Both the position numbers and the translations under genes were made by a program. Under the pieces are notes generated by a model. The model saw nothing but the letters and a program-made list of their open reading frames with translations, did not search any database and was not told the DNA's origin. Below, one piece after another: positions 19,015 through 26,882 of a stretch of 64,000 bases of DNA (its first letter is position 1; each line of letters opens with the position of its first letter). This DNA comes from a virus, in the IMG/VR virus record IMGVR_UViG_3300025011_000018, positions 1-64,000 of that record; one strand, given 5' to 3'.

Positions 19015-19812
19015 TTATTGAAATATTGATTTTTGTAAGCCTACTCCTGCAAGGGTTTCACTTTTCACAATTATTTCTAGTATGCGATTTTGAGCAATTT
19101 TATAGTAATTTTCATCTAATTCAAACCCTATGTAATTTCTGCTTGTATTTAAGGCGGCAATAGCAGTTGTTCCTGAACCTATACAATTATCTAAAACCGT
19201 TTCACCTTTGTTTGTGTAGGTGTTAATTAGCCATTCGCACAACTCTACTGGCTTTTGAGTAGGGTGCAAAGATATTGATGGATGAGGTTTTGAAAACTCT
19301 AATATAGATGTCGGGAATTTCATATCTCCTTTAGTTTCAACACATTTGAAATCTCCATAATTATTATTTTGCAAAACAGCATCATTCATCTTGCCCACAA
19401 CACTACCTTTTTTATGACACGGATTACCTTTAATCTTTTGTGGATTATATATTGGTTGTTTTTTATAAAATACCATTATGTCCTCATGTTCCCTTAATGG
19501 CTGTTTATTAGCGTTTAAAAATCCACTTGATAAAACTTTCTTCCATATCAAATTATATCTATGTATTTTTTTGTTTGACAACATTGTCTCTGCAGTAAAT
19601 TTATCTTGACCAAATAAAACTATTGCTCCATTATCTTTAATAATCCTTTCATACTGCTCCCATAGTAGTTGATAAGAAATTATTGTATCCCACTTGTTTT
19701 TTGTAGTTACTCCATAAGGTAAGTCACAAAGAATCATATCTATTGATTTATCGTCTATAAGTTTCATACCTTCTAAACAATCTTGTTTATATATCTTGTT
19801 TAACTTAATCAT
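19015..19812 (-). CDS. DNA adenine/cytosine-N4 methyltransferase
   Basis: 265-residue S-adenosylmethionine-dependent DNA methyltransferase of the beta-class N6/N4 family. The catalytic motif DLPYG occurs near residue 30. The cofactor-binding motif is in ETVLDNCIGSGTTAIAA near residue 215, after LHPTQKPVELCEW. There is no adjacent restriction gene, so it is probably a solitary phage methylase that protects against host restriction or marks DNA for regulation. Its last codons coincide with a copy of the dispersed CCTTGC...GTAGG hairpin. Confidence 0.9.
   Translation of the reverse strand: MIKLNKIYKQDCLEGMKLIDDKSIDMILCDLPYGVTTKNKWDTIISYQLLWEQYERIIKDNGAIVLFGQDKFTAETMLSNKKIHRYNLIWKKVLSSGFLNANKQPLREHEDIMVFYKKQPIYNPQKIKGNPCHKKGSVVGKMNDAVLQNNNYGDFKCVETKGDMKFPTSILEFSKPHPSISLHPTQKPVELCEWLINTYTNKGETVLDNCIGSGTTAIAALNTSRNYIGFELDENYYKIAQNRILEIIVKSETLAGVGLQKSIFQ
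19039..19061 (-). repeat. dispersed hairpin repeat, copy a
   Basis: Minus strand reads GTGAAACCCTTGCAGGAGTAGGC up to the last base; stem CC-TGC with GTAGG and an AGGA loop. It forms the C-terminal codons of the methyltransferase (ETLAGVGL). Other copies lie at 20061, 36903, 40420 and 52153, and a plus-strand form at 25533. Confidence 0.5.
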
Positions 19813-19866
19813 TTATGCCTCACTATTTTATATTTTAGTTCATTAAGATAAAACGAGAATTTTGTG

Positions 19867-20007
19867 TTAATCTATAGTAATAAAAGCCATTGCCGACATT
19901 AAAAATGCTACTCCAATTTCAACTTTATTAGGGTTATACCCAAAAAACAATGCAGTAAATAATCCTAGCCAATATACAATAAAAAATACATTTAAAAATT
20001 TTCTCAT
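19867..20007 (-). CDS. small two-helix membrane protein, 46 aa
   Basis: MRKFLNVFFIVYWLGLF, a short GYNPNK loop, then a second hydrophobic segment VGVAFLMSAMAFI-like; 46 residues in total. Two membrane helices with a short turn. AAAGGAGAAAGAA precedes the ATG. Possibly a holin or antiholin-size peptide, but there is no lysis context nearby. Confidence 0.6.
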   Translation of the reverse strand: MRKFLNVFFIVYWLGLFTALFFGYNPNKVEIGVAFLMSAMAFITID

Positions 20008-20048
20008 TTCTTTCTCCTTTCTATAAAAATCCGATTTCATTGAGATTT

Positions 20049-20282
20049 CTAATTTTCAAACCTTACTCCCACAAGGGTTTCAAATTCGGTAGTAATTTTA
20101 ATTTTCACAATTTCATACAAATATGCTACATCTATATTATTTCTATAATCCAATGCGTCTTCATAATTATTATAAAAATATGCTTTATTTATATTTGTTG
20201 TTGGACAGCCATACTCATTTAGATATTCATTTTCGCCAATATATTTAATAGCATATTTTACTTCTTCTGATTTTTCTTTCAT
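20049..20282 (-). CDS. unknown protein, 77 aa
   Basis: 77 residues starting MKEKSEEVKYAIKYIGENEY. The C-terminal ETLVGVRF is encoded by a copy of the dispersed hairpin repeat, as in the methyltransferase (ETLAGVGL). The body is rich in Tyr and Asn. Function unknown. Confidence 0.65.
   Translation of the reverse strand: MKEKSEEVKYAIKYIGENEYLNEYGCPTTNINKAYFYNNYEDALDYRNNIDVAYLYEIVKIKITTEFETLVGVRFEN
20061..20086 (-). repeat. dispersed hairpin repeat, copy b
   Basis: Minus strand AACCCTTGTGGGAGTAAGG; CCTTGT pairs with GTAAGG (two wobbles) around GGGA. It provides the last codons of the 77-residue gene and then AAATTAGAAATC. Part of a family of at least five copies. Confidence 0.5.
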
Positions 20283-20297
20283 TATTTTCTCCTTCGT

Positions 20298-20507
20298 TTA
20301 GCAGGTTACTTTTGTAGTATAAGCATTTAGGTCATTTGGCGTTTTATAATAAATGTTGTCTTGGTATGGGAATGTCGGATAATTTGGGTAACTTAGATAA
20401 AATGGGTATATGACATTTTTATTATCTTCAAATTCCTCTGTTGTCGTTGTTTCTCTTATTAATTTCCCTTCGTTATCATATTCTTTAATGTTGGTTACTT
20501 TTTTCAT
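20298..20507 (-). CDS. Tyr/Pro-rich small protein, 69 aa
   Basis: 69 residues. The N-terminal half is a charged motif with four threonines (RETTTTEEF). The C-terminal half is rich in Tyr and Pro (FYLSYPNYPTFPY). A GGAGGAAGC site precedes the ATG. Function unknown. Confidence 0.65.
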   Translation of the reverse strand: MKKVTNIKEYDNEGKLIRETTTTEEFEDNKNVIYPFYLSYPNYPTFPYQDNIYYKTPNDLNAYTTKVTC

Positions 20508-20551
20508 AGCTTCCTCCTTTTATATTTAATTTAAACGAAAGTCTTATTTTA

Positions 20552-20959
20552 TTAACCGTTTCTACCTGCACCATATCCTGAATCAATATCTGCAAATCCA
20601 TTATCCACATTTACAGCATTTATGGCTTCAATTATTCCATCAGAAAAATCACTATAATCAACATCATAATCAGGTTCACCATCTGACTCATCAATATCAT
20701 CACCATCACCAAAAAATATAAAATCAGAATCAATATTTTCTTTAACATAATTTTCTGATGGCGTAAGATCCACTCCTGCCCAATCATATTCAAATAATCT
20801 ACTACTTTTTATCTCTGATAAAAGCTCTTCTCCTGTATATGTGTCATATCCATATTTATCTATTATTGGTTGTGCCTTTTCTTTATCTTTGACCCTTGCA
20901 AATACAGCTATAAAACTACTAGAGCTTGAATTTGTTACAAAATCTGTGCGTATTTTCAT
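20552..20959 (-). CDS. FVTNSSSSSF-leader family protein 1
   Basis: 135 residues beginning MKIRTDFVTNSSSSSF, the motif shared with the next three genes. After the leader the sequence is unrelated to its neighbours: a strand IAVFARVKDKEK, then a very acidic stretch (DGDDIDESDGEPDYDVDYSD) and a Gly-rich end GYGAGRNG. Its ATG overlaps the previous gene's TGA. Last gene of the cluster headed by the radical SAM enzyme. Function unknown; the acidic, Gly-ended tail is notable. Confidence 0.8.
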   Translation of the reverse strand: MKIRTDFVTNSSSSSFIAVFARVKDKEKAQPIIDKYGYDTYTGEELLSEIKSSRLFEYDWAGVDLTPSENYVKENIDSDFIFFGDGDDIDESDGEPDYDVDYSDFSDGIIEAINAVNVDNGFADIDSGYGAGRNG

Positions 20960-21414
20960 ATGTTTGTTCTCCTTTTATATTTCATAAATTTATGCCAATT
21001 AGTAAATTTACTTCTTATTTCATCCATGATTTTATCTTCACTTAAATCAAATTTGTTAAAAACATATTGTATATATTCGCTATCATATAACTTCCTTCTG
21101 CGCTTGTTAGCCTTTTTAACTTCCGCAAACACTTCATCTCTTGTGATTTCTCTGGTTTTTAATAAATAGTCTGCCATTTCGCTTTGAGAATACATTGTAA
21201 AATTACAAATTGGACAACTTTCTTCTGCTATAAAATAACTATCTTCTTCATCATTTTTATAATTTTCCAGCAAATGCTCTTCGCAAAACGAGTGTTCGTT
21301 TACACATCTTCTTAACCACTCTGGAAAATCCCATGTTGTTTCTTCATCTCCGCATATTTCACAAATATAACTCGAACTACTGGAATTTGTAACAAAATCT
21401 TTTCTGAATTTCAT
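20956..21414 (-). CDS. FVTNSSSSSF-leader family protein 2, zinc-binding
   Basis: 152 residues beginning MKFRKDFVTNSSSSSY. After the leader it has zinc-ligand-like pairs CEICGDEE near residue 18, then C-x-H and a CPICN near residue 73. The C-terminal part is basic and helical. The start overlaps the stop of protein 3 by one base. The leader is kept in protein although synonymous codons differ from the other copies. Confidence 0.8.
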   Translation of the reverse strand: MKFRKDFVTNSSSSSYICEICGDEETTWDFPEWLRRCVNEHSFCEEHLLENYKNDEEDSYFIAEESCPICNFTMYSQSEMADYLLKTREITRDEVFAEVKKANKRRRKLYDSEYIQYVFNKFDLSEDKIMDEIRSKFTNWHKFMKYKRRTNI

Positions 21415-21845
21415 TATTCGTCCTCCAAAATTATAAAATTCTCTTTATCTTCGGCAAGTTCATGTATCATATTTGAACAATATGTATCATTATGATCTAC
21501 GCTTTTCCTTAAAATTGTAAACCCATCTTCGATATATTTGCTTGCATTATTATATAGTTTTGATAAATACTCATCGTCTTTTATTATTTTTTCAACTGTG
21601 TCGCAGTTTCTCCATCCATAATAATCAATAAAGTACTTATTCCACTCTTCTTTTGTTGAAATTTTTTCTCCTGCTGTTGTATCATTATCTCCCTCTGTAA
21701 ACAAAACCTTTTCAATCAATCTTGAATAATTATTCAAAAACGGATATTTTTTAATTGTTTCTTCATCAATTTGTGGTAATTCTTTATACGCAACCACGAA
21801 ACTACTTGAACTACTATTAGTCACGAAATCACTTCTTATTTTCAT
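21414..21845 (-). CDS. FVTNSSSSSF-leader family protein 3
   Basis: 143 residues beginning MKIRSDFVTNSSSSSF followed by VVAYKELPQIDEETIKKYPF. The rest is a helical acidic protein with no cysteine cluster except one near the end. Two bases separate it from protein 4. No function recognised beyond the shared leader. Confidence 0.8.
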   Translation of the reverse strand: MKIRSDFVTNSSSSSFVVAYKELPQIDEETIKKYPFLNNYSRLIEKVLFTEGDNDTTAGEKISTKEEWNKYFIDYYGWRNCDTVEKIIKDDEYLSKLYNNASKYIEDGFTILRKSVDHNDTYCSNMIHELAEDKENFIILEDE

Positions 21846-21847
21846 AG

Positions 21848-22237
21848 TTACCTCCTCTGATCACAATAACCGAAAGTATATGGTATTTTATATTTATTTT
21901 CAAAAACATCTTCAACTAAAGACCAATTAAATCTACAACAAGTATTATTATCAATTACATAAAATTGTTGTTCTTCTGGAAGATTTGTGTCTCCATAATT
22001 ATCTTTATTAATTTCTTTGCCTGTTTTTACAAACAATGAACAGCCAATATCTTCATTGTTTAATATCCTTGAAATATTAAAATCCTCATCAATCTCTTCT
22101 TTGGTAAGCCAATCATATGTTTTGTAATAAAAATCTTTAAATGCTCCATTAAATAAATCTTCTAAACTAATATTTTTAGCGGATATAATAAAACTACTTG
22201 ATGATGAATTAGTTACAAAATCCTGCCTAATCTTCAT
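21848..22237 (-). CDS. FVTNSSSSSF-leader family protein 4
   Basis: 129 residues beginning MKIRQDFVTNSSSSSF. I take ATG 22237, eight codons downstream of the longest frame, because GAGAGGAGAAAGGG lies just upstream and because it aligns with the other three leaders. The body is helical with a Cys-Cys-Arg-Phe near residue 104. Its 5' end overlaps the HNH gene by 11 bases. Confidence 0.8.
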   Translation of the reverse strand: MKIRQDFVTNSSSSSFIISAKNISLEDLFNGAFKDFYYKTYDWLTKEEIDEDFNISRILNNEDIGCSLFVKTGKEINKDNYGDTNLPEEQQFYVIDNNTCCRFNWSLVEDVFENKYKIPYTFGYCDQRR

Positions 22238-22937
22238 ATAACCCTTTCTCCTCTCTATCACTAAATTTAAATGTCCACCCTTTATGTTGTTTTCTTTTAC
22301 CTTTTAAACAATCAGATACATTAGAATTAATTAAGTCATTTTGCCTACAAAATTCTCTAACATTTGTAAATGTAAAACTTTCATTACTTGGAGATATGGC
22401 GATTATTTCTTTTAATTTATTGGTAAAATTACAATTTATATAGTTTGTAACCCATATACATGTATCTTTACTATAAACTTTGTTATTACTACCCATTTGT
22501 TTGATATCTTTATCTAGTTGTAATAGATGTTCATTAAAGAGTTTTTCATTATATTCTTCTATTTGTTTTATATCTTTAATAAAATTCTCAAAACATAACC
22601 ACTCTTGACAAACAGTTACTCCTTTTTCGCCATATCTTTCATAAGTTGGATGGATTTTATTGTAACATCTTGTAAGCATTGATTTCCAAATAGAATATTC
22701 ATGAGGATAATCTTTTTTATTATGACATCCTAGATAACCCACTCCTACTACTGTGGGATAATTTTTATCAACAATATGCCCTTTATTTATTTGAGTAGAA
22801 TTTGCATACGCTTTATATTTTGTTTTTATAAATTCTACTTCATAAATAAGATTCCTGTTTTTATCTTTATCTATTATTTGTAACACAATAAATTCTCCAC
22901 TTCTATTGCTTGAATATACTTTTCCAACTTCAACCAT
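22227..22937 (-). CDS. HNH homing endonuclease within the leader-protein cluster
   Basis: 236 residues. HNH/AP2-type pattern: HEYSIWKSMLTRCYN, YGEKGVTVCQEWLCFENF, LQLDKDIKQMGSNNKVYS and TCIWVTNYINCNF. The C-terminal REFCRQNDLINSNVSDCLKG resembles NUMOD DNA-binding repeats ending in GWTFK. It overlaps the radical SAM gene by eight bases and protein 4 by 11 bases, so it has been inserted without breaking the operon. A mobile, probably self-homing gene. Confidence 0.85.
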   Translation of the reverse strand: MVEVGKVYSSNRSGEFIVLQIIDKDKNRNLIYEVEFIKTKYKAYANSTQINKGHIVDKNYPTVVGVGYLGCHNKKDYPHEYSIWKSMLTRCYNKIHPTYERYGEKGVTVCQEWLCFENFIKDIKQIEEYNEKLFNEHLLQLDKDIKQMGSNNKVYSKDTCIWVTNYINCNFTNKLKEIIAISPSNESFTFTNVREFCRQNDLINSNVSDCLKGKRKQHKGWTFKFSDREEKGLYED

Positions 22938-24015
22938 TATAAAAATTCCTCTCTATTCTATTACATAATGTAATCTCATTTACAAATGGGCATCCTCCAC
23001 CACAACTATTTCTATCTACACATTTTTTGCATGAATATCTCAAACTATTTCTAAATCCTTCAAAAATACCGCTATTCCATGCTTCTTTAATCGTATATTT
23101 ATTTAAGTCTACAAGCCATTTGCTATCTTGATTACCAAAAGAACAAGGCATCATATTCATTTGTGCATCTATGTAGGCTGAATATCTCGCTCCTTCACAA
23201 AAATCCATGCTATCCCTATTAATTTTTTCTGTGAAATTAATAATTCCACTACAAGAGCAGCTATCAAAACCAATTTTAAAGTCTACATTATTATCATCTA
23301 TGAGTCTAAAAAATTCTTTTACTCGCTCATCTCCTACTTTTAATACATTTTCTTGACTTCCTAGCCCAACAGGCTTATGCATTAGGAATATAACTGCATT
23401 AATGCCTTTGTCAAAACTATTATTTCTTAATTTATTTATTGCTTCGTTTATTGTATTACTTCCTAGCACATAATGAATATTGACCTTCATCCCAGAATCT
23501 ATAAACATTTTGATTGCTTTTCTTGTGTACTCACTACGATATTCACTTACAGCCACAGCCCCACAATATTGTTTAGTGATTCTTACTTCTTCATCAGTTA
23601 ACCCCAATCCAGAAGTAGTATAATTAGGAATAATATTATTTTCTCTGCAATATTTTACGAACTCTTCAAATTGTTCATGCTTATTAACATCTCCTCTACC
23701 ACCGAGAGCCACCTGAAATGAATGTCCTTTTAATTGGTTAATGATAGTTTTGAAATTTTCTAATGTCATATTGGGTTTTTGAATATGTAATCCATCTTGA
23801 TAGCACTCAATACCACTTTTAACACACAATCCTGATAATCCATGTATACACGTTGACATGATTCCAATATCCACTAATTCAGGCAGATAGCTCATAAAAG
23901 GATCAATTCCAGTATCCTCACCTTTTTCATTTATGACACCAGACCTCATATAGAATCCAGTTTTCGGATTAAACATTGATATAAATTTATTTTTCTTATC
24001 AATTTTTTTAATCAT
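22930..24015 (-). CDS. radical SAM/SPASM protein with wide Cys spacing
   Basis: 361 residues. A radical SAM TIM barrel of a divergent family: the putative cluster cysteines are C56, C64 and C71, spaced CX7CX6C instead of CX3CX2C, followed by YQDGLHI. Then come SFQVALGGRGD, NYTTSGLGLT, CGAVAVSEYR and NIHYVLGSNT. The C-terminal SPASM-like region holds CEGARYSAYID, MPCSFGN and SCKKCVDRNSCGGGCPF, enough ligands for one or two auxiliary iron-sulfur clusters. SPASM enzymes usually modify ribosomally made peptides, and the clustered FVTNSSSSSF proteins downstream are candidate substrates. AGAGGAGATATAA precedes the start. Confidence 0.85.
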   Translation of the reverse strand: MIKKIDKKNKFISMFNPKTGFYMRSGVINEKGEDTGIDPFMSYLPELVDIGIMSTCIHGLSGLCVKSGIECYQDGLHIQKPNMTLENFKTIINQLKGHSFQVALGGRGDVNKHEQFEEFVKYCRENNIIPNYTTSGLGLTDEEVRITKQYCGAVAVSEYRSEYTRKAIKMFIDSGMKVNIHYVLGSNTINEAINKLRNNSFDKGINAVIFLMHKPVGLGSQENVLKVGDERVKEFFRLIDDNNVDFKIGFDSCSCSGIINFTEKINRDSMDFCEGARYSAYIDAQMNMMPCSFGNQDSKWLVDLNKYTIKEAWNSGIFEGFRNSLRYSCKKCVDRNSCGGGCPFVNEITLCNRIERNFYNG

Positions 24016-24065
24016 TTATATCTCCTCTTTTTTATATTTTTGATAAAAAGCACATTTGATTTAAT

Positions 24066-24263
24066 TTAATTAGTATATTCATAATGAGAAACATCACAAT
24101 ATCCATGTATTAGTATTTCATTAAAACTCTTATCTGCATTTTCTGGCGTGATCATATGTGCGGTATATACTCCATTACTTGTTGTAAATAATAATAATTT
24201 GCTTCCTTTGGGATGCGTAACTTTTATACAAGAATAAATTTGTTCGTTAAACTTAACTCTCAT
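24066..24263 (-). CDS. unknown protein, 65 aa
   Basis: 65 residues, MRVKFNEQIYSCIKVTHP then GSKLLLFTTSNGVYTAHMI. A small beta-strand-rich protein. GAGAGGATATG provides the start context. Function unknown. Confidence 0.65.
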   Translation of the reverse strand: MRVKFNEQIYSCIKVTHPKGSKLLLFTTSNGVYTAHMITPENADKSFNEILIHGYCDVSHYEYTN

Positions 24264-24291
24264 ATCCTCTCCTTTCTATCAAATACATGTT

Positions 24292-24702
24292 TTAAATTAT
24301 ATTGTTAATCTTACCTTCCACGCTAAAACAATTTCTATCATGCTCGTTTGGAGAAATTGTACAATTATCTAAGTTCATATGTATTGGAACTTGAATTTCC
24401 TTATATCCATATCTCTTTGACCATTTTTTATTTATTCTTTTAGATTTGTGTTTTTTAGCCTGAACCATAACTACTCTTGTTCCGTTAGCTTCAATATTAT
24501 AACCTCTTTGATTATTTCCAAGTAATTTTTCTAGATCTTCGGGAGAGAATCTGCAACTTCCCATAGTCATTGTAAAACTTGGTTTCCAATCAACAGACAT
24601 ATTCGTTTCAATTGATGGATTGATAACTTCAACAGATTCCAATACCTTTTCTCCTGTTGCTAGATTTATTAAACTAAGAGTGCCGTTTTTAATTCCAAAC
24701 AA
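24292..24702 (-). CDS. unknown protein, 136 aa
   Basis: 136 residues; N-terminal strand-rich half (SLINLATGEKVLESVEVI) and a basic middle (AKKHKSKRINKKWSKRYGY). Such a basic patch suggests nucleic-acid contact, an inference only. AAAGGAGAATAAAA precedes the ATG. Confidence 0.7.
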   Translation of the reverse strand: MFGIKNGTLSLINLATGEKVLESVEVINPSIETNMSVDWKPSFTMTMGSCRFSPEDLEKLLGNNQRGYNIEANGTRVVMVQAKKHKSKRINKKWSKRYGYKEIQVPIHMNLDNCTISPNEHDRNCFSVEGKINNII

Positions 24703-24742
24703 TTTTTATTCTCCTTTCCGTAAAAGAGTTATTTTAAAGCAA

Positions 24743-24979
24743 TTATTCTTGTGGCATTTCATAAATTACAACTAACTGACAGTAATCAGCGGGGCATATG
24801 TCTGACAATGTTTCTTGTATTTCATCTACTACTTCTAATGCTCTTTTTTCTGTCTTATATTCACCAAGCAATATGGAAAATTCTCCATCTTTAAGTGTTC
24901 CTATTTTAAGACCATTATCGGTAATAGCTACCGAATTTACATTTAGTAAAGCCTTTCTGTTTTTAGTTCTTATCCACAT
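24743..24979 (-). CDS. unknown protein, 78 aa
   Basis: 78 residues beginning MWIRTKNRKALLNVNSVAI, containing ILLGEYKTEKRALEVVDEIQ. The pattern of paired strands then a helix is seen in many small phage proteins. A GGAGGAGCAATA site precedes the start. Confidence 0.7.
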   Translation of the reverse strand: MWIRTKNRKALLNVNSVAITDNGLKIGTLKDGEFSILLGEYKTEKRALEVVDEIQETLSDICPADYCQLVVIYEMPQE

Positions 24980-25008
24980 TATTGCTCCTCCTTCCGTAAA
25001 TGACGATT

Positions 25009-25320
25009 TTATCTAAGTTCAAAACAATAATAATCACATATAATTTTTATATTTTCACTGATTGCTTCTGTTTCATCATAACAATCAATTGACCAATGAA
25101 TATCAGAGCAAAATTCTTTTAAGTCCTCAAACATATATTCATAAGCAAATAATATTTCTTTAACATCAAAGTCAGCCAATAGCTCTTTATATGATTGAGT
25201 TATTCCCATTAGTGATTTAATAGCATCAATAATTTGTCTTTCATCGGTGACAGACATATTTTCTGTGTCTATTTTGAAATTACTATAATCTTCATAATTT
25301 CGGAACATTAAAACTCTCAT
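25009..25320 (-). CDS. unknown protein, 103 aa
   Basis: 103 residues, helical and acidic, starting MRVLMFRNYEDYSNFKID. It shares its opening (MRxLMxxxxEDS) loosely with the protein at 53093-53368, so the two may be distant relatives. Function unknown. Confidence 0.7.
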   Translation of the reverse strand: MRVLMFRNYEDYSNFKIDTENMSVTDERQIIDAIKSLMGITQSYKELLADFDVKEILFAYEYMFEDLKEFCSDIHWSIDCYDETEAISENIKIICDYYCFELR

Positions 25321-25349
25321 AATACATCCTTTCTAAGTCAAATAGCTTT

Positions 25350-25490
25350 TCACTGAACTTCAATTTCCTCAATAGATAAACTAGCAACATCAGATCTAAG
25401 TGCTTCATTTTCGATATAACTCAAAGCCTTTTCTAAACTATCATAAATTGCAAGTATTTGACCATATTCCCAAACTAAATAAACTTTCAA
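25350..25490 (-). CDS. small protein with probable TTG start, 46 aa
   Basis: TTG-initiated frame reading (M)KVYLVWEYGQILAIYDS and ending IEEIEVQ. GGAGAATTCGCC gives a well-spaced ribosome site for the TTG, and no ATG is available. The composition looks coding. Function unknown. Confidence 0.55.
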   Translation of the reverse strand: MKVYLVWEYGQILAIYDSLEKALSYIENEALRSDVASLSIEEIEVQ

Positions 25491-25532
25491 GGCGAATTCT
25501 CCTTATAAAATATGCGTTTCATCGTGTTTCTT

Positions 25533-25560
25533 AAATTTGTAACCCTTGTGGCTGTAGGGC
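25533..25560 (+). repeat. dispersed hairpin repeat, plus-strand form
   Basis: AATTTGTAACCCTTGTGGC then TGTAGGGC. It resembles the other copies but is written on the plus strand, opposite to the genes. CCCT pairs with AGGG. A related CTTGGTGCTGTAGGGCTTAA lies at 59605-59624. It fills the gap between two genes. Confidence 0.4.
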
Positions 25561-25578
25561 TGTAGCATTAGCCATCTT

Positions 25579-25986
25579 TTATATTTTCACTATATTAACA
25601 ATTTGTGTAGCATAATATTTATATTTTAAGTTTGTACCCTCATTCAATCTTTCTACTAGAGATTCTTGGATTTTTTCAATTAAATCGCTGGTTATTTCTT
25701 CATCTATATAGATGATCGTATTAAACAAATCTGGATTCTCATCACCATACGCTGCATAGGCTATAAAATATTTCTGTTCCATACCTACTCCTTTCAATGA
25801 TATCTCTAATTTATTGTAATTTTTACCGCACATTGGACAAAAGTTAATTTTAATATCTGATAATTCTAACTCATCGTCGGCAATTAAATTACCATTTCCA
25901 TCAATATAAACACCTTCACTGCCGTTGCCCATTAAATAATCTCTTGAATCTACATCTACGCTACAATATACACATATATCTTCCAT
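25579..25986 (-). CDS. zinc-ribbon protein, 135 aa
   Basis: Start at ATG 25986 after AAAGGAGATATTTT; the longer frame to 26013 has no ribosome site. An N-terminal pair CVYC and a later CPMCGKNY make a zinc ribbon across residues 4-55. The C-terminal 80 residues form a separate alpha/beta domain (FIAYAAYGDENPDL). Function unknown. Confidence 0.7.
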   Translation of the reverse strand: MEDICVYCSVDVDSRDYLMGNGSEGVYIDGNGNLIADDELELSDIKINFCPMCGKNYNKLEISLKGVGMEQKYFIAYAAYGDENPDLFNTIIYIDEEITSDLIEKIQESLVERLNEGTNLKYKYYATQIVNIVKI

Positions 25987-26016
25987 AAAATATCTCCTTT
26001 CCATAAAATGCAAGTT

Positions 26017-26265
26017 TCAAAGTATTAAATCATCAATAACTCCGCCAGTAAGCTCAAATCTATCGCAATTATTTAAGTTGGAGCAGCATATTTTATACAT
26101 AAGATCATCTTCCAAACTACTTTTTGCATGTTTGCATCTAAAACTAGGGTATACTGGACAAGGCAATTCTTCAAAAACTAGTTTCACTGGCTTGCTATCT
26201 GAAGGTTCATATATAATGTAAGTCATATTTTCATCCATTAACAAACCTAAATCCTTGTCTTTCAT
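26017..26265 (-). CDS. unknown Cys-rich protein, 82 aa
   Basis: Start at ATG 26265, preceded by GGAAGGAGAGAGAT. The middle contains CPVYPSFRCKH and ICCSNLNNCDRF, five cysteines resembling a short metal-binding module. Function unknown. Confidence 0.65.
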   Translation of the reverse strand: MKDKDLGLLMDENMTYIIYEPSDSKPVKLVFEELPCPVYPSFRCKHAKSSLEDDLMYKICCSNLNNCDRFELTGGVIDDLIL

Positions 26266-26302
26266 ATCTCTCTCCTTCCAATAAATCACAATTTTTATAT
26301 AA

Positions 26303-26659
26303 TTATTTGCCTACCATTTGTGATAATTGTTGTAATATATTTTGTATAGCAAAGTATTGCGGGTTCACAAAAGCAGTTATTGTATCTTGAAGATTGATTA
26401 AAATTACTACTGTTGGAGCTATTACCCCTATAAATGGAAGCAAACAAATTATCAGATACTCTGGATCACCCTCTCCTTCTTTCCATACCTTTATAGTTAA
26501 TTTCCAAGATATAATGGCAACAATTACTCCAAAAACCATCAATAATATATTTGTAATTCCGACAACATAAGATTGTTTCACAAACAATGGATATAAATTA
26601 TCAACCGTAGTTCCTAACTTTATCGCAAGTTCTTTTAACATTTCTAAAAATTTATCCAT
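26303..26659 (-). CDS. membrane protein, holin-like
   Basis: 118 residues. Two clear hydrophobic segments, VVGITNILLMVFGVIVAII and IICLLPFIGVIAPTVVILI, are separated by a charged loop, with an amphipathic N-terminal helix. The size and topology fit holins, and a 3D-domain wall protein is encoded further along, but no endolysin is adjacent. GGGAGAAAG precedes the ATG. Confidence 0.6.
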   Translation of the reverse strand: MDKFLEMLKELAIKLGTTVDNLYPLFVKQSYVVGITNILLMVFGVIVAIISWKLTIKVWKEGEGDPEYLIICLLPFIGVIAPTVVILINLQDTITAFVNPQYFAIQNILQQLSQMVGK

Positions 26660-26670
26660 TTCTTTCTCCC

Positions 26671-26853
26671 TTATCTTATTATATTTTTAATTATTAACAT
26701 TTCTTTATCTTCAAATTCCACAATAACTTGATGTTCGCACTCATCACATTCATGTAAATCTTCTGAAAACTTACCTTTATACGGGCAATACTGCTTCCAA
26801 TTCTTCTTTGTCATAACTATTTCGCATAAATGACTGTGTGGTATGTATTCCAT
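26671..26853 (-). CDS. small Cys protein, 60 aa
   Basis: Start at ATG 26853, after GAGAGGTGCTTGTA. The residues C10, C23, C35 and C38 (HECDECEH) suggest metal binding. Function unknown. Confidence 0.6.
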   Translation of the reverse strand: MEYIPHSHLCEIVMTKKNWKQYCPYKGKFSEDLHECDECEHQVIVEFEDKEMLIIKNIIR

Positions 26854-26882
26854 TACAAGCACCTCTCAATAAAACCAATTTT

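Noticed and set aside
19015-19812. Restriction-modification system
   Set aside because: Only the methyltransferase is present; neighbouring genes show no restriction-enzyme motif.
20552-22237. Serine runs as products of recent tandem duplication at DNA level
   Set aside because: Codons differ strongly between copies, including TCN versus AGY serines, so recent duplication or conversion does not explain the identity.
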